Source: Marinomonas sargassi (GTDB lineage: Bacteria; Pseudomonadota; Gammaproteobacteria; Pseudomonadales; Marinomonadaceae). From it: a stretch of 64,000 nucleotides of DNA. The stretch covers positions 62,001 through 126,000 of the forward strand of contig NZ_JAOVZB010000005.1 in NCBI RefSeq assembly GCF_025716875.1. Reading direction: 5' to 3'. The notes below the pieces were generated by a model. That model did not search any database, had not been told where the DNA came from, and saw only the letters and a program-made list of their open reading frames with translations. Made by a program: the position numbers and the translations under genes. This document shows positions 8,483-16,727 of this stretch, piece by piece. Each line of letters starts with the position of its first letter. Within the stretch, counting starts at the first letter, position 1.

Positions 8483-9511
8483 TTATTCTGGAGGTCGGTG
8501 AACGTGGCCCGGTGGTGGCCCACCTGCACCTCTTCCTGTCGCTACCGATTCCCCTGTTAAACAAGAAATAAAGGTGTTCTCACTAGGGGTCGCAGCATGG
8601 TAGTGGTAGCCACGTATATCATCCGTTTGACCGCGGCAGGCATCTAGGTTTTCTTCCACCACACCTTCAGCATTTTGATGAGCATAAATAGGATAGCCGT
8701 CAGCTGCATAGCCAATTAACGGTGCATGACCATCATCTCCCACTTGCTTATCGGTACAACCTGTAGAAGCGTGGTAATGATAACCTTGATGCACATTAAT
8801 ATGACCGCCGCAGTCATCAAACGCAGCGATAGTATAAGAGCCTAGAATAGCATCAACTGGAGCGGGACCAGACAGCTCAGTGCCATCTAATGCAATACCC
8901 GCCGTACGAACACGACTTGCTTTATCTGCTTTAATGGGAGTGGTTGGGATTAGAAAAGTACGGGAGAAGTCGTCATCCAAATAAGATAACTCACATTCAA
9001 TACAATGGTTTTGGTATTGAGCTTCTACGTTTGGTTTAGCTGCCCCCAAACAAGATTCCTTAGTCGCTGTGTATCGCACTTTATTAGTTAACTTGTCATA
9101 CACTAACCATTTATCATCATCGTAATATTCATCCAGTTTGAGTATGTACTCACCTGTAATATCGATAAGCTCACCATAGCCTTCTTTATTAAAGAAGGTG
9201 CCGCCAACATCCGCACCATCTGCTAGTGTTCTCGGACAAAAAGCTCCCGGCTCACGCCCTGCTGGAGCACCGTCCGTGACAAACTCATAACAAGTCGTTT
9301 TTGTTCCTTCTGCTGTCGTGCAGTCAACAATTTTAGGCTCTTGAGTAAAAGCCCCTTCAACAAACATCGAAAGATCAATCCCCTGATTCACCGCAACATT
9401 GTCATGTGAGTGACTATGGTCATGGCCCTGTTCTGATGAGTAACCGCACCCTGTTACGGTAGCAGCGACTGAAAGAAGTGCTGCGAGCTTTAGAGAAGAC
9501 TGTACAGCCAT
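8483..9511 (-). CDS. YHYH-domain lipoprotein
   Basis: 342 residues. A type II signal peptide with lipobox VTGC (lipid on Cys22) is followed by a His-rich GHDHSHSHD stretch that may bind metal. The C-terminal half carries the YHYH family signature twice (GYHYHASTGC and GYHYHAATPS) and the motif IGYAADGYPIYAH, typical of PF14240. Eleven cysteines in the mature part fit a disulfide-bonded or metal-binding envelope protein. The family's function is not established. AAGGA lies 11 bases before the ATG. It stands alone between its own terminator and a 341-base upstream gap. Confidence 0.85.
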   Translation of the reverse strand: MAVQSSLKLAALLSVAATVTGCGYSSEQGHDHSHSHDNVAVNQGIDLSMFVEGAFTQEPKIVDCTTAEGTKTTCYEFVTDGAPAGREPGAFCPRTLADGADVGGTFFNKEGYGELIDITGEYILKLDEYYDDDKWLVYDKLTNKVRYTATKESCLGAAKPNVEAQYQNHCIECELSYLDDDFSRTFLIPTTPIKADKASRVRTAGIALDGTELSGPAPVDAILGSYTIAAFDDCGGHINVHQGYHYHASTGCTDKQVGDDGHAPLIGYAADGYPIYAHQNAEGVVEENLDACRGQTDDIRGYHYHAATPSENTFISCLTGESVATGRGAGGPPPGHVHRPPE

Positions 9512-9852
9512 TATGTATATCCTTATTTAAGTAAAAGAAACAATCACAGCGCATTATAGTGTATGAGTTAATAATGAGAACTTACTGAGTGAAAATTTAC
9601 TTAGATTTACCTAGGGAAGGTACGAACAAGTCCACTGGCTAGCTCCACATAGACCGCCTGTTCATTATGATGGCGTTACCCTATACTTGTATAAGAAATG
9701 TACTTTGAACTATTGTTTGATGGTTCAAGCCGTGATGAGATGCCCACTTTGAATGACCTTTATCTGCCCATCACCTTATCCAGTTAAATACATACTTAAA
9801 ATTTAGCAGTACACCTTATAACAATAACTATCTTCATTATGAGTGAGGCTAC
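9512..9852. other. Gene-free divergent region
   Basis: 341 bases separating the YHYH lipoprotein gene (minus) from the first HD-GYP gene (plus), so promoters for both must lie here. No promoter stood out; TATAAC near 9817 could be a -10 for the HD-GYP gene but has no clear -35. It includes a 26-base copy of the arm sequence of the element at 33278-33545 (see 9615-9640). Confidence 0.6.
9615..9640 (+). repeat. Solo copy of an inverted-repeat arm
   Basis: GGAAGGTACGAACAAGTCC followed by ACTGGCT matches, with two differences, the right arm of the 33278-33545 element read on the minus strand (GGAAGGTACGAACAAGCCC then ACTGACT). No partner arm was found nearby, so this is a solo or decayed copy. 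Confidence 0.65.
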
Positions 9853-11064
9853 ATGAGCGCCGAAGACATTAAAGTAATTAGTATTGATGAGTTACAGCCT
9901 GGCATGTATGTGCATGACATCATCAAACAACGTGGAAAAATGAAGATTAAAAGCCAAGGTAAAGTAAAAGACTTAAACCTTGTACAGCAATTGAAGGCGA
10001 AAGGGATTCTCCAACTAAAAATCGACCTGAGTAAGGCATTTGATCCTGAAACAGGTGAGCTTATTCAAACCCAACCAGAGCCAATAAAGAAAGCGGTAGA
10101 AAAACAGGTAACAAAACGGGTTAGCTTTGATGATGAATTGCACCGCGCGGCAAAATTACATTCGCAAGGTAAGGTAATTCAAAAAGAGGTTTTAGATCAT
10201 GTTGCTAACGATCAACCTATCGATGCTGAGATACCAAAAGAATTTTCTGAAAACCTTGTTGGCTCCATCGACCGTAACCCTAATGCGTTAATGTGTCTCA
10301 GTAAAATTCGCGAAAAAGACACTTACTTACTAGAGCATTCATTAAATGTTGCTATTTTGCTGGCAAACTTTGCCAAGTTCTTAGGCTTCTCTAAAGAGGA
10401 AACTGAAGAGTTATCCTTATCAGGCTTCCTTCATGATATCGGCAAAATAAAGGTACCTGATGAGATACTTCATAAGCCTGGCAGGCTAACGGATTCAGAA
10501 ATGGACGTTATGCGCCAACATGTCGAATGGGGGGTCGAAACATTATCTAAAATGGACATCCCTGAACGAATTATTCGAACCATGGGAGAACACCACGAGA
10601 GGCTAGATGGTGCCGGCTACCCTCAAGGTAAGCATGGTGATGACATTAGTAAATTTGGCCGCATGATAGCCATTGCCGACACCTATGATGCGATGACCGC
10701 AGAGCGCTGCTACAAAGCTGGCATGCCTTCACAGAAAGCGCTAAAAATCTTACTTGAAGAATCACCAAGTAAATACGATCGAAACCTTGTTCAGCAGTTT
10801 ATAAAATGTATAGGAATTTACCCCGTTGGTAGCCTAGTTCGATTGAATAACCAACAAGTTGCCATGGTAGTTTCTCAGCATAGCGAAAAACCATTAGCAC
10901 CTGTTGTGAAGGTTTTTTACTCGCTTCGTAGCAAGATATTCATAACACCTAAAAACGTAAACTTAGCGGCGAATAACGTAGAACTTGAAATCGAAAGTGA
11001 AGTATTAGCCAGCGATTTAGGAATCGACTTCAACCGCTTCTTTAACGAGAACATCGCAACCTGA
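9853..11064 (+). CDS. DUF3391 / HD-GYP domain protein, copy 1 (putative c-di-GMP phosphodiesterase)
   Basis: 403 residues. An N-terminal DUF3391 region (1-125, opening ISIDELQPGMYVHDIIKQRG) precedes an HD-GYP domain. The catalytic set is complete: EHS at 161-163, HDIGK with HD at 194-195, H223, HHERLDGAGYP with GYP at 255-257, and DTYDAMTAERCY. HD-GYP proteins hydrolyse c-di-GMP with a binuclear or trinuclear metal site. No membrane segment, so cytoplasmic. The next gene is a tandem duplicate, about 80 percent identical by eye. GAGTGAGG precedes the ATG. Confidence 0.92.
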   Translation: MSAEDIKVISIDELQPGMYVHDIIKQRGKMKIKSQGKVKDLNLVQQLKAKGILQLKIDLSKAFDPETGELIQTQPEPIKKAVEKQVTKRVSFDDELHRAAKLHSQGKVIQKEVLDHVANDQPIDAEIPKEFSENLVGSIDRNPNALMCLSKIREKDTYLLEHSLNVAILLANFAKFLGFSKEETEELSLSGFLHDIGKIKVPDEILHKPGRLTDSEMDVMRQHVEWGVETLSKMDIPERIIRTMGEHHERLDGAGYPQGKHGDDISKFGRMIAIADTYDAMTAERCYKAGMPSQKALKILLEESPSKYDRNLVQQFIKCIGIYPVGSLVRLNNQQVAMVVSQHSEKPLAPVVKVFYSLRSKIFITPKNVNLAANNVELEIESEVLASDLGIDFNRFFNENIAT

Positions 11065-11118
11065 TTTACAGAAGAAATGGACCTTCTTCCTACCTGATAA
11101 CCAAGAGCTAATCGAATA
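10981..11118 (+). repeat. Direct repeat, copy 1 (3' end of HD-GYP gene plus flank)
   Basis: 138 bases covering the last 28 codons of the first HD-GYP gene and 54 bases of non-coding flank recur at 12524-12661 with only five differences by eye. The homology stops at the same base in both copies, after CGAATA. The flank includes GAAGAA...TTCTTC, a weak hairpin. Confidence 0.9.
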
Positions 11119-11389
11119 CCTACCCTGCGGTTAGCTTAAACCCTCCTCTTTCATTCTATATCTGACATCAACCAATCAACCATGCCCCGACTCGGTGCAA
11201 ACAAACAGTCAACCAACACCAAAAATAGAGCGAAAAAGTATCATAACTAGTGGGGATAATACTTATTATCATTTAAGCATAATGGTAGAGTTAGCCCCCC
11301 ATATATATTGTCATACATATACTAAATACACCGTAAAAACAGCAATTCATGGAATGAATCAAATTACTTTTCTTAATTAGTAGGACACC
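11065..11389. other. Gene-free spacer between the HD-GYP copies
   Basis: 325 bases. The first 54 belong to the duplicated 3' flank. A hairpin follows (AGCTAATCG at 11106-11114 with CGGTTAGCT at 11128-11136, one wobble) but has no T-run, so any termination here would be weak. The rest is AT-rich upstream sequence for copy 2; no clear -35/-10 pair. A 61-codon open frame inside shows no family feature and is not called. Confidence 0.55.
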
Positions 11390-12607
11390 ATGAGCACTTC
11401 GGACATTAGAACAATCAGCATCAACCAACTAAAGCCTGGTATGTACGTACATGACATCATCAAGCAACGTGGAAAAATGCAAATTAAGAGCCGAGGAAAG
11501 GTAAAAAATTTAGACATTGTCCAGCAATTAAAGAAGAAAGGGATACTGCAACTAAAAATTGACTTGAGCAAAGCATTTGATCCCGAAACAGGTGAGCTTA
11601 TTAATGCGAATAAAGCTCAACAGGCAGACGAAAGCACAATTAAAAAAACCATTACAAAGCATATAAACTTTGATGTGGAATTGACTCGCGCCGCTAAACT
11701 GCATGAGCAAGGTAAGACGATACAAAGAGAAATGTTGGATAACATCGCCAACGACCTCCCTGTAAATATAGATATCCCCAAAGAGTTCTCTGATAACCTT
11801 GTTGGCTCCATAGACCGTAACCCAAATGCATTAATGTGCCTCAGTAAAATCCGAGAAAAAGATAGCTACTTAATGGAGCACTCCTTAAATGTTGCTATCT
11901 TGCTAGCGAACTTCGCAAAATTTTTAGATTTGCCAAAAGAAGAAGTGGAAGAGTTAGCATTAACGGGCTTCCTTCACGATATTGGAAAAATAAAAGTACC
12001 CGACAATATCCTCCATAAGCCTGGAAGGCTTACAGATAACGAAATGACAGTAATGCGTAAGCATGTCATATGGGGTACTAAAACTCTTAACAAAATGGAG
12101 ATGCCCGAGCGAATTATTCGTACCATGGGTGAGCACCACGAGAGACTAGATGGCGGCGGCTACCAACAGGGAAAATCCGAAGACGAAATTAGCAAATTTG
12201 GTAGAATGATCGCGATTGTCGATACCTATGACGCCATCACAGCGGACCGTTGTTATAAGGCCGGTATGCCATCTAAAAAGGCTCTTAAAATATTACTAGA
12301 AGATTCGCCAAGTAAGTATGACCTTGAACTCGTTCGCCAGTTTATAAAGTGCATAGGTGTGTACCCTGTCGGCAGCCTTGTTCGACTTAACAACCAACAA
12401 GTGGCCATGGTGGTTTCCCAGAATAGTAAAAGCCCACTATTGCCTGCGGTGAAGATTTTTTACTCACTGCGCAGCAAAATCTTTATCACACCTAGAAATG
12501 TTAACTTAGCGGCTAAAAACGAAGAGCTTGAAATCGAAAGTGAAGTATTAGCCAGCGACTTAGGAATGGACTTCAACCGCTTCTTTAACGAGAACATCGC
12601 AACCTGA
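11390..12607 (+). CDS. DUF3391 / HD-GYP domain protein, copy 2 with a GYQ variant
   Basis: 405 residues, tandem paralogue of the preceding gene with the same DUF3391 plus HD-GYP layout. HDIGK (HD at 196-197), the following HHERLDG and DTYDAITADRCY are kept, but the GYP signature reads GGGYQ (GYQ at 257-259). The Pro-to-Gln change affects a structural loop that in this family also takes part in partner contacts, so activity may be altered rather than lost. It has its own ribosome site (AGGA 6 bases before ATG). The N-terminal half has drifted more from copy 1 than the 3' end, which is nearly identical. Confidence 0.92.
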   Translation: MSTSDIRTISINQLKPGMYVHDIIKQRGKMQIKSRGKVKNLDIVQQLKKKGILQLKIDLSKAFDPETGELINANKAQQADESTIKKTITKHINFDVELTRAAKLHEQGKTIQREMLDNIANDLPVNIDIPKEFSDNLVGSIDRNPNALMCLSKIREKDSYLMEHSLNVAILLANFAKFLDLPKEEVEELALTGFLHDIGKIKVPDNILHKPGRLTDNEMTVMRKHVIWGTKTLNKMEMPERIIRTMGEHHERLDGGGYQQGKSEDEISKFGRMIAIVDTYDAITADRCYKAGMPSKKALKILLEDSPSKYDLELVRQFIKCIGVYPVGSLVRLNNQQVAMVVSQNSKSPLLPAVKIFYSLRSKIFITPRNVNLAAKNEELEIESEVLASDLGMDFNRFFNENIAT

Positions 12608-12661
12608 TTTACAGAAGAAATGGACCTTCTTCCTACCTGATGACCAAGAGCTAACCGAATA
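12524..12661 (+). repeat. Direct repeat, copy 2 (3' end of HD-GYP gene plus flank)
   Basis: Second copy of the 138-base repeat at 10981-11118. The identity (about 96 percent by eye) runs through the stop codon into non-coding DNA and is well above that of the rest of the two genes, which suggests gene conversion or a late recombination event. Confidence 0.9.
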
Positions 12662-12690
12662 GAACTCGATTAGTTCTTGAAAAAGTCTTT

Positions 12691-14562
12691 CTAAACAGCG
12701 TCTTCAAGAACGTCTTCGTCGGCCCCGATAAAGCCCCCGGACTGGCGCTTCCAAAACCCCGCGTAACGCGTATCTTGCTTGACTAACTCATCATGGGTGC
12801 CGTCTTCGACCACGAGTCCTTCTTCGAGCACCAAAATACGATCCATTTGCGCGATCGTTGATAATCGATGTGCAATGGCGATGACGGTTTTACCTTGCAT
12901 CACTTCTTCTAGCGTTTCTTGAATTTCAGCTTCTACCTCACTGTCTAATGCGGAAGTCGCCTCATCCAAAATCAAGATAGGTGCGTTTTTCAGGAAGACT
13001 CGCGCTAGAGCAATACGCTGACGTTGGCCGCCAGACAATTTAACACCACGCTCGCCAACATGGGCATCGTAGCCTGTACGCCCCTTACCACCTTTCAGCT
13101 GTTGAATAAAATCATCTGCTTTGGCTTTGCGTGCTGCAGCAATAATTTCATCACGAGTTGCCCCTACTTTCCCCAAAGCAATATTGTCATAAACAGAACG
13201 ATTCAGCAGCGCAGCCTGTTGGCTGACCATACCAATGGCTCCCCGCAAACTGTCCTGATCTAGGGTGCGAATGTCTTGACCATCAATAAAAACAGTTCCC
13301 TTCTCCGCTTCATAAAAACGTAAAATCAAATTCACTAAAGTCGATTTACCCGCCCCAGATCGCCCAACAAGGCCGACTTTCTGACCAGCCCCAAGCGCCA
13401 CGGAAACGCCATTCAGGCCTCCGCGTTCAGTGCCATATTGATGATACAAATTTTCTAGGGTGATCTGTCCACCAGAAACCACCAGCTCCTTCGCATCGGT
13501 ATGCTCGGGAATAGTGATAGGCTGTGCGACTGTCTTGAGTGCTTCTTGTAAGTTACCGACACTCTCAAAGATTCGCCACACTTCATTAAGTACCCATTCA
13601 GCCAAACTGGTAATACGAAGGCTCAAGGCCACAGCTGAACCAATAAGACCTATGGTGCCCGCCCCGACCATCCATAACCAAACACCATAGCCAATAAATC
13701 CCACCATAATGAGACCTTCAAGTAGCACTACTATGGTATTCATAGAGAGGGAGATTTGGCGCGACAAGAACAACTTCTCACGGGTCAGTTCTAAGCTCAC
13801 CTTGTGGTCTGCTGAAATATCTTCACGACGAGAAAATAACTTCAGCGTGTCGAAGTTAGAAAAGCTATCAACCACATTTCCCACAAGGGCAGATTTGGCA
13901 CTAAAAAATTTTCTCTGCGCTTTAACCATACGAGGAATAATACGGATCATAATGCCCATATACAGAGCGACCCAAAGCACCAAGGGTAGAGCCAAACGAA
14001 TATCCGTCTGTGCCATTAACACAATCAACCCAAGCATATAAACAAGGCCAAATGCCACAGCATTGAGCATGCCGCATACAATCCAAGAAACATGATTTCC
14101 CAGATCGACAAGCCTTACAGAAGTACGCCCAGCGAGGTCTTCTTGGAACCAACCAACAGATTGTTTAGAAAGGTGTTGATGCGCCCGCCAACGATACAGA
14201 TTGGCGATATTGCAGCTAATGCTAATATCATTCACCATAAGGCGAGCACATTGTGACAAAGGCCGTATTAACAGCACAGCAACGGCAGCTAAAATCAGCT
14301 CACCACCGTGAGCCTGCCACATTTCCTGAGGTGTAGACTGCGCCAGCGTATCAATCAACTTACCAGCGTAACTGATCAGCCAGACTTCAATACAAGCCGC
14401 AATCACAGTCAAAACCAAACTTACGGCCATAATTTTATACAATGGTTGTAAATTCGACTTAATATAACCCCAAACAGAATAACTAGGCGCAACATCAGCA
14501 GGTGTATAAGGATCAATTAACCCCAACGCCCCACGCGTCACCTTTTCAAATAAACCAAACAT
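12691..14562 (-). CDS. ABC exporter, fused membrane and ATPase domains (MsbA/MdlB-like)
   Basis: 623 residues: an ABC type 1 exporter membrane domain with six segments (about 40-320) followed by an ATPase. Walker A is GRSGAGKST near 405, the Q-loop reads GMVSQQAAL, the signature is LSGGQRQRIALAR, Walker B is ILILDEATSALD and the switch is AHR. Such half-transporters dimerise to export lipids, peptides or drugs; the substrate cannot be told from sequence. AAGGA lies 6 bases before the ATG. It converges on the HD-GYP gene. A perfect 14-base palindrome lies 58 bases upstream and could be an operator. Confidence 0.9.
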   Translation of the reverse strand: MFGLFEKVTRGALGLIDPYTPADVAPSYSVWGYIKSNLQPLYKIMAVSLVLTVIAACIEVWLISYAGKLIDTLAQSTPQEMWQAHGGELILAAVAVLLIRPLSQCARLMVNDISISCNIANLYRWRAHQHLSKQSVGWFQEDLAGRTSVRLVDLGNHVSWIVCGMLNAVAFGLVYMLGLIVLMAQTDIRLALPLVLWVALYMGIMIRIIPRMVKAQRKFFSAKSALVGNVVDSFSNFDTLKLFSRREDISADHKVSLELTREKLFLSRQISLSMNTIVVLLEGLIMVGFIGYGVWLWMVGAGTIGLIGSAVALSLRITSLAEWVLNEVWRIFESVGNLQEALKTVAQPITIPEHTDAKELVVSGGQITLENLYHQYGTERGGLNGVSVALGAGQKVGLVGRSGAGKSTLVNLILRFYEAEKGTVFIDGQDIRTLDQDSLRGAIGMVSQQAALLNRSVYDNIALGKVGATRDEIIAAARKAKADDFIQQLKGGKGRTGYDAHVGERGVKLSGGQRQRIALARVFLKNAPILILDEATSALDSEVEAEIQETLEEVMQGKTVIAIAHRLSTIAQMDRILVLEEGLVVEDGTHDELVKQDTRYAGFWKRQSGGFIGADEDVLEDAV

Positions 14563-14619
14563 AAAGTTCCTTTTTATTTTTATATTGCTTCTAAGTTGAT
14601 ATTTCTGCTGTTCTGGTTA

Positions 14620-14633
14620 GATTAAGCTTAATC
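14620..14633. promoter_or_regulatory. 14-base perfect palindrome upstream of the ABC exporter
   Basis: GATTAAGCTTAATC reads the same on both strands and lies 58-71 bases before the exporter start. It is flanked by CTGCTG (14605-14610) and CAGCAG (14654-14659), a second, wider dyad. Possible repressor site; no regulator gene is adjacent. Confidence 0.35.
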
Positions 14634-14824
14634 CGAATTATTAATCAAAATCAGCAGCGGGAAGGTAGTACAGCTCAACTAACGTTTTAAATTTTCTATC
14701 TTCTTTTGACAATAGATATTTATTCATAAGCCTATATTGCTCTGTGGTACATAGAGCCTTTTTATGTGGAAGGATCTGCGCTCAAAAGTGAGTTTATCTA
14801 ATAACCTAAATGTCTTCGCTTTAT

Positions 14825-15220
14825 CTACTGCCTTTTCCATGAGCTATAGTCGGGTAATAATTCCGAAAGCGTTTTTGAGTTGTCTTTGTCTAAAATAATC
14901 TCTGCATTTAAGTTCTCACCTGACATCTCGTACATCATCTGCCTACAGTTTCCACAAGGAGAGATAACAAACACCTCCCCAGATTCATTTTTCCAAACTG
15001 CAACTATTTTAGATATTGCGTATTCACGATTTGTAATCATACTGCCAATCGCATTTTGCTCTGCACAAAATGTATTAGATCCTGTAGACGCACAAACTCC
15101 CGTATATAAATTGCCATCTTTAGTTAAAAGTGCACAACCAACATCGCCAATTAAGCCACCCTTAGTTTTGACAGAAAAAATTGTAGCTGCGGCTTTATCA
15201 ATTAAAATTGAATTATTCAT
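14825..15220 (-). CDS. Cytidine deaminase-like zinc enzyme
   Basis: 131 residues of the cytidine deaminase fold. Zinc and proton-shuttle motifs are present: TFCAEQNAIG (Cys ligand and catalytic Glu) and PCGNCRQ (two Cys ligands). Length matches the homotetrameric class, which includes cytidine deaminase and the blasticidin-S deaminase-like enzymes; the short C-terminus and SGENLNAEIIL segment do not decide between them. GGGTGA precedes the ATG. It is the last of three small AT-rich minus-strand genes with separate spacers. Confidence 0.8.
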   Translation of the reverse strand: MNNSILIDKAAATIFSVKTKGGLIGDVGCALLTKDGNLYTGVCASTGSNTFCAEQNAIGSMITNREYAISKIVAVWKNESGEVFVISPCGNCRQMMYEMSGENLNAEIILDKDNSKTLSELLPDYSSWKRQ

Positions 15221-15274
15221 ATTTCACCCAGTCATTCATAGCTTTTTATGCCTACTAACACCAAAAGCAAATGT

Positions 15275-15748
15275 TTACGGATTTTTCTGGTCTACAGAAA
15301 ATAGATAAGTAGTAAAGCTGCGGCCAAGCAGTTGAGAGCGACTAACACTGTCGGCCATCTTCGCCAATGTTTTATATTCCCTTCTACTATCTAACAAATG
15401 AAAACACACCTCTTTATGCCCAAGCTCAGCAGCCCAACCCAGAAGCGTTTTGAAGATAGATGCACCCGCCCCCCAAAACTTTTGTGAGAGAACAATAGCT
15501 ATTTCAAAGCCCTTATCGTCCGGTTGAATACCACACCAACCCGCAATATCTCCATCAATAGAAATAACACGAACCCGACAACCTTCAACTGCATCCGTTT
15601 CAACCTTACCCTTTACCCACTCACTTATACTTTTTGGATCAAAGTAAGGATGCTCAACCAAATGCTCACGCAAAGAACCCTCATTTAAAACATCCATCAA
15701 AACGTTCAGATCTACATACTCAAACGCCAAATACTCGATGTTTCTCAT
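15275..15748 (-). CDS. GNAT-family N-acetyltransferase
   Basis: 157 residues. The fold is suggested by the central GDIAGWCGIQPDDKGFEIAIVLSQ-type strands leading to FWGAGASIFKTLLGW, the acetyl-CoA pyrophosphate loop and helix, though the canonical Q/RxxGxG/A is present only as KFWGAGA. Substrate unknown. Lies between the deaminase gene and another GNAT gene, each separated by 54-72 bases, all minus strand. The ribosome site is weak (AGAAGAG 11 bases upstream). Confidence 0.65.
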   Translation of the reverse strand: MRNIEYLAFEYVDLNVLMDVLNEGSLREHLVEHPYFDPKSISEWVKGKVETDAVEGCRVRVISIDGDIAGWCGIQPDDKGFEIAIVLSQKFWGAGASIFKTLLGWAAELGHKEVCFHLLDSRREYKTLAKMADSVSRSQLLGRSFTTYLFSVDQKNP

Positions 15749-15820
15749 TACTATGCTCTTCTAAAAAAGGGAGGAATCGATAACTCACTTCGAAGAAAGT
15801 TATTTTAGTTACTCATTATT

Positions 15821-16264
15821 CTATACTACTGATCGTTCCATTTTATTAGCTATTACATCCACCTTATTATATGTCGTCATAAACTCTGAATGAATTTTGA
15901 AACCATATTTTTGATAGAGCTTGATAGCGGGCAAGTTTGAAGCAGCAACATAAAGTATTGCGCTCCCACTTAGTTTAGAAAGCATAAATTCTAGTAAGTC
16001 AGCCCCAATACCCTTTCCACGCGCATCTGGCTGAACAAATAAAGTTCTTATTTCTGAGCCATTGATAGCACAAAACGCAATAACCTCAGGTTTACTATAA
16101 ACATAAATTTCTGAGCTGAAAATTTGAGAAGAGCGCTGTTTATCTTCATTTAATGGCAACAATTCAAATTCAGCATTTTCATATTTCAGCTCGTCCAATT
16201 TAGATTTGGAATAAATCTTTAAAATATCACTATAATCACTATCTAAATATTCACGTATGCTCAT
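15821..16264 (-). CDS. GNAT-family N-acetyltransferase
   Basis: 147 residues, a compact single-domain GNAT. The acetyl-CoA motif A is clear: TLFVQPDARGKGIGADLLEF with RGKGIG, and motif B follows as LYVAASNLPAIKLYQKYGF, the pattern of amino-group or protein acetyltransferases. Substrate unknown. AAGGTTGAAGTA precedes the ATG, and a plausible sigma-70 promoter lies 42-69 bases upstream, so this gene may head the small run 16264 to 14825. Confidence 0.85.
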   Translation of the reverse strand: MSIREYLDSDYSDILKIYSKSKLDELKYENAEFELLPLNEDKQRSSQIFSSEIYVYSKPEVIAFCAINGSEIRTLFVQPDARGKGIGADLLEFMLSKLSGSAILYVAASNLPAIKLYQKYGFKIHSEFMTTYNKVDVIANKMERSVV

Positions 16265-16305
16265 TACTTCAACCTTGTGATAACCTTATTTTAATGCCAT
16301 GCAGT

Positions 16306-16333
16306 TTTATAGATATACTAAAGGTATAGTAAA
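16306..16333 (-). promoter_or_regulatory. Candidate sigma-70 promoter of the GNAT gene
   Basis: Minus strand TTTACT (16333-16328) and TATAAA (16311-16306) are 16 bases apart, 42 bases ahead of the start codon. Each box matches four or five of six consensus bases. Confidence 0.35.
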
Positions 16334-16617
16334 CGTATATACATTTCCCCCAATATAGCTTGATGAAATACGCTCTATTCTTTATTGGCATTAAATTTTT
16401 CAATAACACAACTAATTCCATTTTTAACCATTCCCCTCAATTAAAAACCTTCGATGCAATCCTGATTGCACGACAGTGAGGTAGTGGGGCGACCGTGTTT
16501 GAATTAAAAAGGAAAATTACCAGAAGACGACTAAACACCTTACGTAAAAGATCGCGTAGGAGAAAATTAGACACCCAAAGAGGAGAAGGCGTTAAGATTC
16601 TGATGAAGAGACCTTTT

Positions 16618-16664
16618 GGTTACTTTTGCGGATCTGGGCAAAAGTAACCCGCCCAGCAGGGCGG
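16618..16664. repeat. Double hairpin, REP-like intergenic element
   Basis: A perfect 11-base stem (GGTTACTTTTG at 16618-16628 with CAAAAGTAACC at 16639-16649, 10-base loop) is joined to a perfect GC stem (CCGCCC at 16649-16654 with GGGCGG at 16659-16664, AGCA loop). The sequence style, with GTTACTTTTG next to CCGCCC-AGCA-GGGCGG, is like interspersed gammaproteobacterial repeats. No T-run follows on the minus strand, so it is not a standard terminator for dsdA. Confidence 0.7.
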
Positions 16665-16727
16665 AAAAGTGCTCCTCCACCCAAAGCCAAGAAGAGGAAC
16701 ATGCCCCCTCTCAACTTAGAAAAAAGA

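Larger units (their letters stand above)
16265..16727. other. Gene-free spacer with palindromic elements
   Basis: 463 bases between the GNAT gene and dsdA. It contains a candidate promoter (16306-16333), the palindrome TGCAATCCTGATTGCA (16455-16470), and a two-hairpin repetitive-looking element at 16618-16664. An open frame on the plus strand starting near 16616 is antisense to dsdA and rejected. Confidence 0.6.

Noticed and set aside
8131..8571. 146-codon plus-strand frame across the riboswitch
   Set aside because: It crosses the antisense of the riboswitch, the promoter and the terminator; low-complexity translation without family features.
14563..16727. Possible integron cassette array
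   Set aside because: Small same-strand genes suggested it, but no attC-like pairs of core sites or integrase were found in the spacers.
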